A stretch of 64,000 nt of DNA from Mycolicibacterium mucogenicum DSM 44124. Lineage in GTDB: Bacteria > Actinomycetota > Actinomycetes > Mycobacteriales > Mycobacteriaceae. The stretch is from contig NZ_CP062008.1 of assembly GCF_005670685.2 (NCBI RefSeq), forward strand, positions 3,658,001 to 3,722,000, in the 5' to 3' direction. The position numbers and the translations under genes were made by a program. Positions 8,292-16,692 of this stretch are shown piece after piece (position 1 is the first letter of the stretch; every line of letters starts with the position of its first letter). The notes beneath the pieces were generated by a model. It was given only the letters and a program-made list of their open reading frames with translations. It did not search any database and was not told the DNA's origin.

Positions 8292-9173
8292 ATGGCTGAC
8301 ACACCGAACCCGCCGCTGGGCATCGCCACGTTCAACGTCAACGGGATCCGGGCGGCACGCCGCCGCGGCTTCGACGCCTGGCTCGCCGGGCGGGGACTCG
8401 ACGTGGTGGCCCTGCAAGAGCTGCGCTGCCCGCCCGCGGAGGTCGGTGCGTTCGACGGCTATCACGCGGCGATCGACAGTGGCTCCATCCCGGGCCGCAA
8501 CGGCGTCGCGATCCTGACGCGGGAGGCACCTTCAGACGTGCGGACCTGGGTCTCGCATCCGCCGCGCAGCCGGGGACTTGGGGCGCAAGCGCTCGAGGGC
8601 CGGTATCTCGAGGTCGACCTCGCGGACGCTCCCCTCACGGTGGCGTGCCTCTACCTGCCGAAGGGCGGCCTGCCCGCGCACCTGCAGCGGCCCGGCAACA
8701 TACGCGACATTCCGGACGGCGGCGCCAAGTACGAACGGAAGATGCGTTTTCTCGCGGCGTTCTCGCGCGAGCTGAGCCGTAACCGCCGGGCGGCGCTCGC
8801 GGCGGGCCGCGAGTTCCTGCTGCTCGGCGACCTGAACGTGGCCCACCTGCCACACGATGTGACCAATTGGCGGGCCGCGCAGAAGATGGAGGGCTTCCTT
8901 CCCGAGGAACGCGCCTGGCTGGACGCACAGATCGGGCCGCGCACACTCGTCGACGTGGTCCGCACGCTGCACGGCGACCGCCCCGGGCCGCTGTCCTGGT
9001 GGAGCTGGGCCGGCGAGTCGTTCGTCAAGGACGTGGGCTGGCGCATCGACCACCACCTGGCCACGCCGCGTCTCGCGCGGACCGCCGTGTCGGTGACGGT
9101 CGACAAGGAAGCCGCGCCCGACGCGCGACTGTCCGACCACGCGCCAGTGGTCGTGCAGTACGCCTTCCCCTGA
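8292..9173 (+). CDS. xthA: Exodeoxyribonuclease III / AP endonuclease
   Basis: A 293-residue EEP-superfamily nuclease for base-excision repair of abasic sites. Visible family landmarks in order: N-terminal ATFNVNGIRAA (metal-binding Asn), VVALQELRC with the catalytic Glu, GRNGVAILTR, FLLLGDLNVAH (Asp/Asn pair), and the C-terminal WRIDHHLATP and LSDHAPV (catalytic Asp-His). All key residues are present, and the length is close to usual. ATG 8292 is chosen because the family N-terminus follows at once; the in-frame extension upstream is poor coding sequence. It stands alone in its strand context. Confidence 0.93.
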   Translation: MADTPNPPLGIATFNVNGIRAARRRGFDAWLAGRGLDVVALQELRCPPAEVGAFDGYHAAIDSGSIPGRNGVAILTREAPSDVRTWVSHPPRSRGLGAQALEGRYLEVDLADAPLTVACLYLPKGGLPAHLQRPGNIRDIPDGGAKYERKMRFLAAFSRELSRNRRAALAAGREFLLLGDLNVAHLPHDVTNWRAAQKMEGFLPEERAWLDAQIGPRTLVDVVRTLHGDRPGPLSWWSWAGESFVKDVGWRIDHHLATPRLARTAVSVTVDKEAAPDARLSDHAPVVVQYAFP

Positions 9174-9223
9174 TCGCCAAATAACTGGGGTACAACGGGT
9201 ATCGGCGGCCGTTGGCCCTGTCG

Positions 9224-9388
9224 CTAACGGTCGAACATGTCGCTCAGGCGATCGAAGAATCGGTCCGCCTTCTGCTCCAGGCGCGTGCCCTTGCCCCATT
9301 TCTCCCACGCGTAGACCGCGCCGAAGATCGCGATCACAATCCCGAAGACGAGAGCAGTGACCAGAATGACTTGAACGGTCGTCGACAT
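9224..9388 (-). CDS. Small single-pass membrane protein
   Basis: 54 residues from ATG 9388. One transmembrane helix (about residues 5-28, VILVTALVFGIVIAIFGAVY) is followed by a charged amphipathic tail EQKADRFFDRLSDMFDR. Small actinobacterial proteins of this shape are common and uncharacterised. It could be longer by a few residues at an alternative start, but the charged N-terminal extension would not fit. Confidence 0.6.
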   Translation of the reverse strand: MSTTVQVILVTALVFGIVIAIFGAVYAWEKWGKGTRLEQKADRFFDRLSDMFDR

Positions 9389-9482
9389 CGGATCATCTTC
9401 ACCGATGAGTTGTGCGCGGGCCGGCTGTCTACCCCTGTGACGGCACCCGCTTCCGGGCGCCGCGGACCACAGGAGCAGCCCG

Positions 9483-9878
9483 ATGCACGCCATGATCTTC
9501 GTCCACCTGCCCGTCGCCGACGTCGCGCGCTCGCGGAAGTTCTTCTCCGGCCTCGGCTATTCGTTCAACGAGACCTTCAGCAGCGACAACGCGGTGACAT
9601 TGGTGCTGGGCGAGAACCAGTTCGCGATGCTGACCCGACGCGACGTCTTCGACTCGCTGCACCCCGCCGAAACCGCCGACGCCTCGAAAACCAAGGAGTG
9701 CGTCGTCTGTCTGGCCGTCGAAAGTCGCCAGTGTGTGGACAAACTCGTTGACGGTGCCCTCGCGGCAGGCGCAACGGCAGGCGACACCGATGACGAGGAC
9801 TTCATGTACGGCCGGAGCTACAACGACCTCGACGGCCACTCCTGGCAGATCTTCGCGATGACCCCAGTCGCCACCTAG
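9483..9878 (+). CDS. VOC family (glyoxalase/bleomycin-resistance fold) protein
   Basis: 131 residues, one vicinal-oxygen-chelate module pair. The opening MIFVHLPVADVARSRKFFSGLGY is the classic first half-module, and the C-terminal YGRSYNDLDGHSWQIFAM closes the metal site region. An AGGAG lies 8 bases before the ATG. Close relatives are annotated as glyoxalase-like or lactoylglutathione-lyase-like without a known substrate. The next gene encodes a cupin, and the two may form a small transcription unit. Confidence 0.85.
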   Translation: MHAMIFVHLPVADVARSRKFFSGLGYSFNETFSSDNAVTLVLGENQFAMLTRRDVFDSLHPAETADASKTKECVVCLAVESRQCVDKLVDGALAAGATAGDTDDEDFMYGRSYNDLDGHSWQIFAMTPVAT

Positions 9879-9927
9879 TCCGAGAACCGCCCTCGGCGAG
9901 TGCCGCGCGTCGCTACGATTCCCCACC

Positions 9928-10350
9928 ATGCAGTCGGCCCGTGCACACGACGACGACCTGACGGACAGCCCGATCGATCCGTCCTGGGTTGTCGACGGCC
10001 ACCCGCGGGCACGGTCGCGGCGCTGGCACACCAGCAGCGACTCGGCAGTCGAGTTCTACATCTGGGACTGTTCGGCGGGCACGTTCGACTGGACGTTCTA
10101 CTCCGAGGAGGCGGTGCACATCGTCGCCGGCGAGGTCCGAATCGGCGATCCGCAGACCGGAATCTGGCTCAGGCCCGGCGATTCCGCGGTGTTCGCCGCG
10201 GGCACCACCCACCGGTGGCACGTCCCGGACTACGTCCGAAAGCACGCCACTCTGCGTACCCCGCTCCCGACGGCGCTCATCCGGGTCGGCCGCTTCGCGA
10301 CGCGGGTGGGCCGTCGCCTCACCGCCGCCATCGGGCACGCGACGCACTAG
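9928..10350 (+). CDS. Cupin domain protein
   Basis: 140 residues with a single small-barrel cupin resembling the DUF861/(S)-ureidoglycine aminohydrolase-like type: WDCSAGTFDWTFYSEEAVHIVAGEVRI then GDSAVFAAGTTHRWHVPDYVRKH. The first motif's metal ligands are partly replaced (SEEAVHIV). It could be an enzyme of small-molecule metabolism or a sensor. It precedes the citrate operon but is separated from it by 135 bp. Confidence 0.75.
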   Translation: MQSARAHDDDLTDSPIDPSWVVDGHPRARSRRWHTSSDSAVEFYIWDCSAGTFDWTFYSEEAVHIVAGEVRIGDPQTGIWLRPGDSAVFAAGTTHRWHVPDYVRKHATLRTPLPTALIRVGRFATRVGRRLTAAIGHATH

Positions 10351-10485
10351 TCACCGTCGGTGCGGGGCAGCGCACCACTGCGCGAAACGCGCAAAAGCCC
10401 GACTAATACGTACAAGCTCGCGTTGTGATGCCGGTTACAGCGAACCTTCTGAGATTGCTCCAGTCACACCCTCAGGAGATAGCTG

Positions 10486-11838
10486 ATGTTGGTTGCCCTC
10501 GGCCTCACCATGGTCGCCGCCTTCATGGTCGTCATCATGACCAAACGCGCCACGCCCATCGTGGCTCTGATCGCCGTCCCCGTGATCTTCGGGCTGCTGG
10601 CCGGGGCCGGCAGCGGAATCGGGAAGATGATCACCGACGGCATCAAGGACCTGGCGCCCACCGCCGCGATGCTGTTCTTCGCGATCGTGTTCTTCGGGAT
10701 CATGATCGATGTCGGGCTGTTCGACCCGGTCGTCCGCACCGTGATCCGCGTGGTGGACCACGATCCGGCGCGACTGGTGGTCGGCACTGCGGTGCTCGCG
10801 GCGGTTGTCTCGCTCGACGGGGATGGTTCGACGACGTTCATCGTCACGGTCTCCGCGCTGCTGCCCCTCTACCTGAAGCTGGGCGTGAGCCCGGTGGTGC
10901 TCACCGTGGTCGCCGGGTTGGCGAACGGCACGATGAACATCCTGCCGTGGGGCGGCCCGACGGCCCGCGCGGCGGCCGCGCTGAAGATCTCTCCGTCCGA
11001 GGTGTTCGTCCCGATGATCCCGTCGCTGATCGCCGGGATGTTCATCGTGCTGGCCTTCGCGTGGCACCTGGGAGTGCTGGAGCGCAAAAGGATCGGCTCG
11101 ATCGTCGTCCGCGAGCGGGTCCTTGCGGGTGTCGGTGCCGGCCCGGAACCGGCGGGCTTGAGCGGCGGCGACGCATTCGAGGGCGCCGCCGACGACTCGG
11201 GCGCGATCTCCGGCGCGTTCGCCCGACCAAAGCTGTTGTGGTTCAACGCATTGGTGACCGTCACGCTGCTCGCGGTGCTCACCATGGACATCTTGCCGAT
11301 CCCAGTGCTCTTCATGATCGCCGCGGCGGTGGCCCTCATCGTCAACTTCCCGCAGGTCGCCGAGCAGCAGGCCGCGATCACCCGGCATTCGTCGTCGATC
11401 GTGTCGGTGGTGGGCATGGTGCTCGCCGCTGCCGTACTGACCGGAGTGTTCAAGGGCACCGGCATGGTGGAGGCGGTGGCCACCTGGGTCACCGGCATCA
11501 TCCCTGACTCGATGGGTCCGCACCTCGGCGTGATCACCGGTGTGCTGTCCATCCCGTTCACGTTCCTGATGTCCAACGACGCCTTCTACTTCGGCGTCCT
11601 GCCGGTGCTCTCGGAGGCCGCGAGCCATTACGGGATCAGCGCGGCCGAGATGGCGCGGGCGTCGATCACCGGACAGCCGTTCCACATGCAGAGCCCGCTG
11701 GTCCCGGCAATCCTGCTCCTGGTCGCGCTGGCCGGTGTGGGCCTCGCCGATCATCACAAGAAGGTGTTGTGGCGCGCCGCGGTGGTCTCGCTGACGATGC
11801 TGGTGGTGGGCGTCGCCCTCGGCCAGATACCGCTCTGA
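10486..11838 (+). CDS. CitMHS family citrate/divalent-metal:H+ symporter
   Basis: A 450-residue polytopic membrane protein, about 12 hydrophobic segments. It matches the CitMHS family (CitM/CitH type), which imports citrate complexed with Mg2+, Ca2+ or similar ions. Landmarks are VSLDGDGSTTFIVTVSALLPLY near residue 110, NGTMNILPWGGPTARAAAAL near residue 150, and the C-terminal FLMSNDAFYFGVLPVL. A cytoplasmic loop (about residues 195-245) is acidic. AGGAG lies 7 bases before the ATG. It is followed directly by a CitA-like kinase and CitB-like regulator, the usual citrate-inducible arrangement. Confidence 0.9.
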   Translation: MLVALGLTMVAAFMVVIMTKRATPIVALIAVPVIFGLLAGAGSGIGKMITDGIKDLAPTAAMLFFAIVFFGIMIDVGLFDPVVRTVIRVVDHDPARLVVGTAVLAAVVSLDGDGSTTFIVTVSALLPLYLKLGVSPVVLTVVAGLANGTMNILPWGGPTARAAAALKISPSEVFVPMIPSLIAGMFIVLAFAWHLGVLERKRIGSIVVRERVLAGVGAGPEPAGLSGGDAFEGAADDSGAISGAFARPKLLWFNALVTVTLLAVLTMDILPIPVLFMIAAAVALIVNFPQVAEQQAAITRHSSSIVSVVGMVLAAAVLTGVFKGTGMVEAVATWVTGIIPDSMGPHLGVITGVLSIPFTFLMSNDAFYFGVLPVLSEAASHYGISAAEMARASITGQPFHMQSPLVPAILLLVALAGVGLADHHKKVLWRAAVVSLTMLVVGVALGQIPL

Positions 11839-11888
11839 CGAGCCGATCCGCGGCCGATCCGTCGTCGACGCGGTTAGCCTCGACCCTC

Positions 11889-13532
11889 ATGCCGAGGATC
11901 CGATTACGCACGCAGATCCTGCTCCTGCAGATGGTGATCGTGACCGCCAGCCTGGCCGCCGGTTTCGGCATCATCATCCACCGCACCGACACGCAGACGC
12001 GAACCGAATTCGCCCGCCGCGCGCAGGCCATCGCGGAGACGGTAGCCGTGGATCAGGAGGTCCAGGCCGGTGCGGCCGCGCAGTCCGCGGCGCGCCGGGC
12101 CGGGCACCCGGCCTCCGCCGCCGAGCTGGCCGCCGCCCCGCTGCAGCGGCAGGCCGCGGCGATCACCGCCCGCACCGGGGTGTTGTTCGTGGTGATCGCC
12201 GACAACGCCGGCTACCGCCTCGCACATCCGGACCCGACGCAGCTGGACCGGCCCCTGAGCACCGATCCGTCCGCCGTACTCGGTGGCGAGTCCGAACTGA
12301 CCGTGCAGCAGGGCACTCTCGGCGATTCGGTGCGCGCGAAGGCGCCGATCCGCGGTCCCGACGGCACGGTCGTCGGCCTGGTGAGTGTCGGCGTGCCGAT
12401 GGACACCGTCAACCAGGCCACCCATCGCACCCTGATGCTGCTGATTTCTTTGGTGGCGATTGCGCTGACCGTGGGGGCGATCGGCTCGGCGCTGTTGACC
12501 CGGCGGTGGCGCCGCCTCACCTTGAGCCTGGAGCCCGAGGAGATGGCCGAGCTGATCCGCGAGCAGGACGCGGTGCTGCATTCGGGCGCCGAGGGGGTCG
12601 TCGCGATCGACGCGGACGGCATCGCCCGGGTGATCAACGAGCGGGCGCGGGAGTTGCTCGGCATCACGGCCGAACCAGGGACGCCGCTCAGCGAGCTGGG
12701 CCTGACGCCCCGCGTGTCGGCGGTCGCGGCAGAGCCGACGACGGTGCCGGTGGCCGCGGCCGTCAACGAACGCGTGGTGCTGGTGTCGTCCCGGCGGGTG
12801 CACCGCCACGGCACCGATCTGGGTACGGTGCTCACCGCAGTGGACCGCACCGACATCGAGGCGCTCACGCGGGAACTGGACTCGGTGCAGGCGATGAGCT
12901 CTGCATTGCGGGCGCAGCGCCACGAGTCGGCGAACCGCCTGCACGTGGTGGCAGGCCTGCTCCGCGACGACCGGACCGCCGAGGCGCTGAGGTACCTGGA
13001 CGAGATCACCGGCCGAGCCGGCGTCGCCCCGGTGCCGGGTCTGGAACGCCTGGACGAGCCGCATCTGCGGGCATTCGTCGGCGCGAAGGCCGCCCGCGCG
13101 CACGAGCGCGGCGTCGTGCTGCGAGTGGGTGAGGAGACGGCACTGGTCGGCACGCTCGCCCACCCGGTGGACACCACCACGGTGGTCGGGAATCTGCTCG
13201 ACAACGCGATCGACGCGGCAGCCGAGAACGCGGCGCCGGGCGCGCGCGTCCCGGCGGTGGAGTTGGATCTGCTGCGCGACGGGCATGATCTGGTGATCGT
13301 GGTGACGGATAGCGGACCCGGGTTCACCGTCGACGACCCCTTCCTCGAAGGCGTCACCACTCGATCCGACCCGACGGTGCCGGGTGGGCGCGGCATGGGT
13401 CTGGCCATCGCCCGGCAGGTGGCGCGCGGACACGGTGGCGACGTCACCATCGCCGCCCGCGGCGGCACGGACGGCGCGCCGACCACGGTGCTGGCGACGA
13501 TTCCGGGAGGTGTTCTGGGCGATGACGCGTGA
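11889..13532 (+). CDS. CitA/DcuS-type sensor histidine kinase
   Basis: 547 residues from ATG 11889. Layout: TM1 (residues 9-30), a periplasmic PASTA-free sensing domain of the CitA/DcuS (sCache) type, TM2 (about 185-207), a cytosolic PAS domain (about 220-310), the H-box RHESANRLHVVAGLL with His345, the N-box GNLLDNAIDAAAE, and ATP-lid boxes DSGPGF and GRGMGLAIARQVA. The H-box reads HESANRL where HEFxNRL is typical. It presumably senses external citrate or a related carboxylate and controls the transporter upstream. It overlaps the response-regulator start by 11 bp, so the two are translationally coupled. Confidence 0.9.
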   Translation: MPRIRLRTQILLLQMVIVTASLAAGFGIIIHRTDTQTRTEFARRAQAIAETVAVDQEVQAGAAAQSAARRAGHPASAAELAAAPLQRQAAAITARTGVLFVVIADNAGYRLAHPDPTQLDRPLSTDPSAVLGGESELTVQQGTLGDSVRAKAPIRGPDGTVVGLVSVGVPMDTVNQATHRTLMLLISLVAIALTVGAIGSALLTRRWRRLTLSLEPEEMAELIREQDAVLHSGAEGVVAIDADGIARVINERARELLGITAEPGTPLSELGLTPRVSAVAAEPTTVPVAAAVNERVVLVSSRRVHRHGTDLGTVLTAVDRTDIEALTRELDSVQAMSSALRAQRHESANRLHVVAGLLRDDRTAEALRYLDEITGRAGVAPVPGLERLDEPHLRAFVGAKAARAHERGVVLRVGEETALVGTLAHPVDTTTVVGNLLDNAIDAAAENAAPGARVPAVELDLLRDGHDLVIVVTDSGPGFTVDDPFLEGVTTRSDPTVPGGRGMGLAIARQVARGHGGDVTIAARGGTDGAPTTVLATIPGGVLGDDA

Positions 13533-14199
13533 GCTGCGAATCCTGGTGGTGGACGACGACTTTCGAGTCGCCGCGCTGCACGCGTCGGTGGTGGATTCGA
13601 TGGTCGGTCTGGTCACGGTTGGCTCGGCGCGTACCATCGCGGAAGCCAGGACGATCGTGGCCGACGCGGACGCCGCGCAGGCACCGGTGGATCTCGCGCT
13701 GGTCGACGTCTACCTGCCGGACGGCTCCGGCATCGACCTGGTGCGCAGCCTGCGCTGCGACGCCTTCATCCTGGGCGCCGCGGACGATGCGGCCAGCATC
13801 CGGGCCGGGCTCGCCGCGGGCGCCCTCCACTATCTGATCAAGCCGTTTCCGAACACCGAGTTGGCGCGGCGCCTGGCCGCATACACGGCGTATCGGCGGA
13901 TCCTCGATGGCCCGCACCTGTCCCAGGAGCAGGTGGACTCGGCGGTCTCGGTGCTGCGGTCCGAGCGGCCGGCCACCAAGAAAGACGACGGCGTCTCGCT
14001 GACCGAGCGCCTGATCGTGGACGCGCTCCGCGCGTCGGGTGAACCACTGTTGGCCGACGAGATCGCGCAATTGGTGGGCGTCTCCCCCGCGACCGCGCGG
14101 CGCTACCTCGCGGATCTGGTGCGGGTCGGCACCCTCACGATGGGCCTGCAGTACGGCTCTACCGGCCGTCCTCGTCAGCGTTATGCATTGGCCACCTAG
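13522..14199 (+). CDS. CitB/DcuR-type response regulator
   Basis: 225 residues. The receiver domain has the acidic pocket VVDDD, phospho-acceptor Asp62 in LALVDVYLPDGSG and Lys107 in HYLIKPF. The C-terminal HTH (SPATARRYLADLVRVGTL) is of the CitB/DcuR class. It is the partner of the kinase with which it overlaps. Its TAG stop consists of the TA target dinucleotide plus the first base of the IS630 element, and an identical stop would have existed before the insertion. Confidence 0.9.
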   Translation: MTRELRILVVDDDFRVAALHASVVDSMVGLVTVGSARTIAEARTIVADADAAQAPVDLALVDVYLPDGSGIDLVRSLRCDAFILGAADDAASIRAGLAAGALHYLIKPFPNTELARRLAAYTAYRRILDGPHLSQEQVDSAVSVLRSERPATKKDDGVSLTERLIVDALRASGEPLLADEIAQLVGVSPATARRYLADLVRVGTLTMGLQYGSTGRPRQRYALAT

Positions 14200-14223
14200 T
14201 GTCCTGCGCCGTAAATTAGTTGA
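14199..14223 (+). repeat. IS630 left terminal inverted repeat
   Basis: The left end begins GTGTCCTGCGCCG, then TAAATTAGTTGA. It matches the right end except at three positions. The TA at 14197-14198 immediately before it is the duplicated target. Confidence 0.9.
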
Positions 14224-14242
14224 TTAATTGTAGAATTGGCGG

Positions 14243-15334
14243 GTGGGAACCAGGGGTAGGCCGGTAGTCGAGTTGGTGTTGACCGACGACGAACGTGAGA
14301 CGTTGCAGCGGTGGGCCCGTCGATCGAAGTCCTCGCAGGCGTTGGCCCAACGTTGTCGGATCGTGTTGGGTTGCGCGGCAGGGAAATCCAACAAGGAAGT
14401 CGCCGCTGATGAAGGTGTGTGGCCGCAAACGGTCGGCAAATGGCGTGGACGGTTCCTGGAGGCGCGACTGGAGGGTCTGGCCGATGAGCCGCGTCCTGGT
14501 GCGCCGCGCAAGATCACCGACGAGGCGGTCGAGCAGCTGATCGTGGCCACGTTGGAGCGTCAACCCAAAGGCGCCACGCACTGGTCGCGGTCTTCGATGG
14601 CGGCTGAGACCGGGTTGTCGAAGTCAACGGTCGGACGGATCTGGAAGTCGTTCGGCCTCAAGCCGCATCAGGTGGACACCTTCAAGATCAGCAACGACCC
14701 GCAGTTCGTCGACAAGGTCCGTGACGTCGTGGGGTTGTATCTGGACCCGCCGGAGAAGGCACTGGTGCTCTGCGTCGATGAAAAATCGCAGATCCAGGCC
14801 TTGGATCGCAGCGCGCCGGTCCTGCCGATGATGCCCGGCATGCCCGAGCGCCGCACCCATGACTACGTGCGGCACGGAATCACCACCTTGTTCGCCGCCC
14901 TGGATGTGGCCACCGGCGAGGTCTACGGCTCGATTCACCGCCGGCACCGCGCGATCGAGTTCAAGAAGTTCTTGACCAAGTTGGACAACACCGTGCCCGC
15001 TGACCTGGACGTCCATCTGATCTGCGACAACTACTCGACGCACAAATCGCCGACAGTAACCAAATGGCTTGCCGCCCATCCCCGATTCCACATGCACTTC
15101 ACCCCGACCTACTCGTCGTGGCTCAACCAGGTCGAGCGGTGGTTCGGGTTACTCACCGACCAGAAACTGCGCCGCGGCGTTCACCGCTCAATTCAGGCCC
15201 TCGAGAAGGACATTCGCGAGTGGATCGCAGACTGGAACGACAACCCCCGCCCGTTCAACTGGACCAAGACCGCCGACGAGATCTTCGAACGACTCGGTTC
15301 ATATCTTCAACGAATTCCCGGCGCAGGACACTAG
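14243..15334 (+). CDS. IS630 family transposase
   Basis: 363 residues from GTG 14243. The N-terminal half holds two HTH units (about residues 10-60 and 85-130: SNKEVAADEGVWPQTVGKW and TGLSKSTVGRIWKSFGLKP). The DDE catalytic core follows: CVDEKSQIQ (first Asp, near residue 178), HLICDNYSTHKS (second Asp, near 260) and SSWLNQVERWF (Glu, near 294). All three residues are present and the frame is intact. The last three bases, TAG 15332-15334, lie outside the element: the stop is built from the TA duplication and the flanking G. Confidence 0.93.
   Translation: MGTRGRPVVELVLTDDERETLQRWARRSKSSQALAQRCRIVLGCAAGKSNKEVAADEGVWPQTVGKWRGRFLEARLEGLADEPRPGAPRKITDEAVEQLIVATLERQPKGATHWSRSSMAAETGLSKSTVGRIWKSFGLKPHQVDTFKISNDPQFVDKVRDVVGLYLDPPEKALVLCVDEKSQIQALDRSAPVLPMMPGMPERRTHDYVRHGITTLFAALDVATGEVYGSIHRRHRAIEFKKFLTKLDNTVPADLDVHLICDNYSTHKSPTVTKWLAAHPRFHMHFTPTYSSWLNQVERWFGLLTDQKLRRGVHRSIQALEKDIREWIADWNDNPRPFNWTKTADEIFERLGSYLQRIPGAGH
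15307..15331 (-). repeat. IS630 right terminal inverted repeat
   Basis: Read on the minus strand it starts GTGTCCTGCGCCG and continues GGAATTCGTTGA, the mirror of the left end. The TA at 15332-15333 is the second copy of the target dinucleotide. Confidence 0.9.
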
Positions 15335-16692
15335 ACGCCGACCGGCACCGACGTGAGCAGTGCCGCCGTGAGGGCGTCCACGTCGATCCGCGTGCTGCTT
15401 CCGCCCGCGACGACCGCTTCGCCGCCCACGAGGACGGTGTCGACGATGCGCGGTGTCCCGCACGTCAGCAGCGTCGCACCGGGGTCCGTCACCGGCAGGC
15501 ACGCGAAGTCCCTATCGAAACGCAGCAGGGTCAGATCAGCGGGACGCCCGACGGTGACCCCGCCCGGCACCTCCGCCACCGGGCCGCCGAGGGCACGCGC
15601 GGCACCGTCGCAGGCAATCGAGAGCATGGTCGCGGTGTCGAACAGGTCCGCACGACGGGCGTGCGCGCGTTGGACATACGCGCCCGCGCGCAGCGTCTCG
15701 AGCATGTCCTGCCGGTCGTTCGACCCGGCACCGTCGACGCCGATCCCGACGGCGACGCCCTCGGCAAGCAACTCCGTGACCGGCGCGACGCCGGACCCCA
15801 GCCGCATGTTGGACACCGGGTTCCACGAGACCGCCGCGCCGCCGGCGGCGAGGATCCGCCGCGCGTACTCGTCGAGCTCCACACCGTGGACCGCGAGGAG
15901 TCGCTCGCCGATCAGTCCGCCCTCGGCGAGGTAGTCCACCGCTGACATCCCGGCGTGCTCGCGACACCGCGCGTCGTCGGTGCCGGTCTCCGACAGGTGG
16001 ATCATCGTGGTCAGCGCGCGGTCAGCGGCGAACGCTGCCGCGGACCGCATGCCCTCGATGGTGAGCGACCGCGGGTTCGGCACGGCCAGGGCGAGCTGCA
16101 CCCGGTCGCCGGCGGCCGCGGCGAGGCGGTCGACGTCGTTCAGGGCGGAGTCCAGCGGCTGCATCAGCCTGGGATCGAAGCCCCACTTGCGGGTGGGGTC
16201 GGCGCGGTCGGCGATCCCCCTTCCGAGTACCGCTCGCACACCGACGTCGGCGAGTCCCGCGAGTACCGCGTCGTGCACCTCGCTGCTGGGATGCGGCCAC
16301 ATGTGCTCCACCAGGGTGGTGGTGCCCGAGAGCAGTCCCTCGAGCGCGGCGGCGACCGTCGCGAGGTAAGCGCGCTCGGGAGTGATCGCGTTCATCGCCT
16401 CGCCCACCGCGAGCAACCATTGCAGGAGCGGCTGCCCCTCCCCGACCCCACGACACAGCGACTGTTGCAGGTGGGTATGGGTGTTGACGAATCCGGGGAT
16501 CAGATGCGCGCCCGCCCCGTCGACGGTGCCGGGCGCCCACGGTGACCGGGCGTGGTCGCGCACCGCGGCGACGGCGCCGTCGGCGATCACGACATCGGCG
16601 TGCGCGCGCCAGGTGCGGCCGGTCCAGACCGTGACGTCGGTGACGAGCCGCACCTGCTGGTCCGTGCGCCGCGGCAGGGTCAACGAGCTCAC
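15331..16692 (-). CDS. Amidohydrolase, ATZ/TRZ (N-heterocycle deaminase-like) family
   Basis: 453 residues from GTG 16692; GTGA overlaps the upstream gene's stop by 4 bp. It belongs to the amidohydrolase superfamily branch that holds guanine, 8-oxoguanine, cytosine, SAH/MTA and triazine deaminases. Metal ligands are visible: NTHTH (His72, His74), MIHLSET, LAVHGVEL and the Asp of VDGAGSND. The segment VSWNPVSNMRLGSGVAPV matches the family's substrate loop, but Trp-Asn replaces the more usual His-Cys before Pro. It is predicted to hydrolyse a C-N bond on a ring or amide taken up by the linked ABC transporter; the substrate is not readable. Confidence 0.85.
   Translation of the reverse strand: MSSLTLPRRTDQQVRLVTDVTVWTGRTWRAHADVVIADGAVAAVRDHARSPWAPGTVDGAGAHLIPGFVNTHTHLQQSLCRGVGEGQPLLQWLLAVGEAMNAITPERAYLATVAAALEGLLSGTTTLVEHMWPHPSSEVHDAVLAGLADVGVRAVLGRGIADRADPTRKWGFDPRLMQPLDSALNDVDRLAAAAGDRVQLALAVPNPRSLTIEGMRSAAAFAADRALTTMIHLSETGTDDARCREHAGMSAVDYLAEGGLIGERLLAVHGVELDEYARRILAAGGAAVSWNPVSNMRLGSGVAPVTELLAEGVAVGIGVDGAGSNDRQDMLETLRAGAYVQRAHARRADLFDTATMLSIACDGAARALGGPVAEVPGGVTVGRPADLTLLRFDRDFACLPVTDPGATLLTCGTPRIVDTVLVGGEAVVAGGSSTRIDVDALTAALLTSVPVGV

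Larger units (their letters stand above)
14199..15331 (+). mobile_element. IS630 family insertion sequence, complete
   Basis: A 1133-bp element bounded by 25-bp terminal inverted repeats (22 of 25 matching) and flanked on both sides by the dinucleotide TA, the target duplication of the IS630/Tc1 group. It carries a single intact transposase gene. The rebuilt empty site reads CCACC-TA-GACGCC, so the target was CTAG, the preferred site known for the founding IS630. Because the element starts with G and ends with C, both flanks keep CTAG and both neighbouring genes keep their TAG stops. It looks recent and potentially active. Confidence 0.93.

Noticed and set aside
11904..13637. Long minus-strand frame across the sensor kinase
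   Set aside because: Low-complexity His/Arg-rich shadow of a clear kinase gene.
14199..15331. IS630 copy as the boundary of the accessory block
   Set aside because: The rebuilt target shows the two flanking operons were already adjacent with overlapping stops before the insertion.
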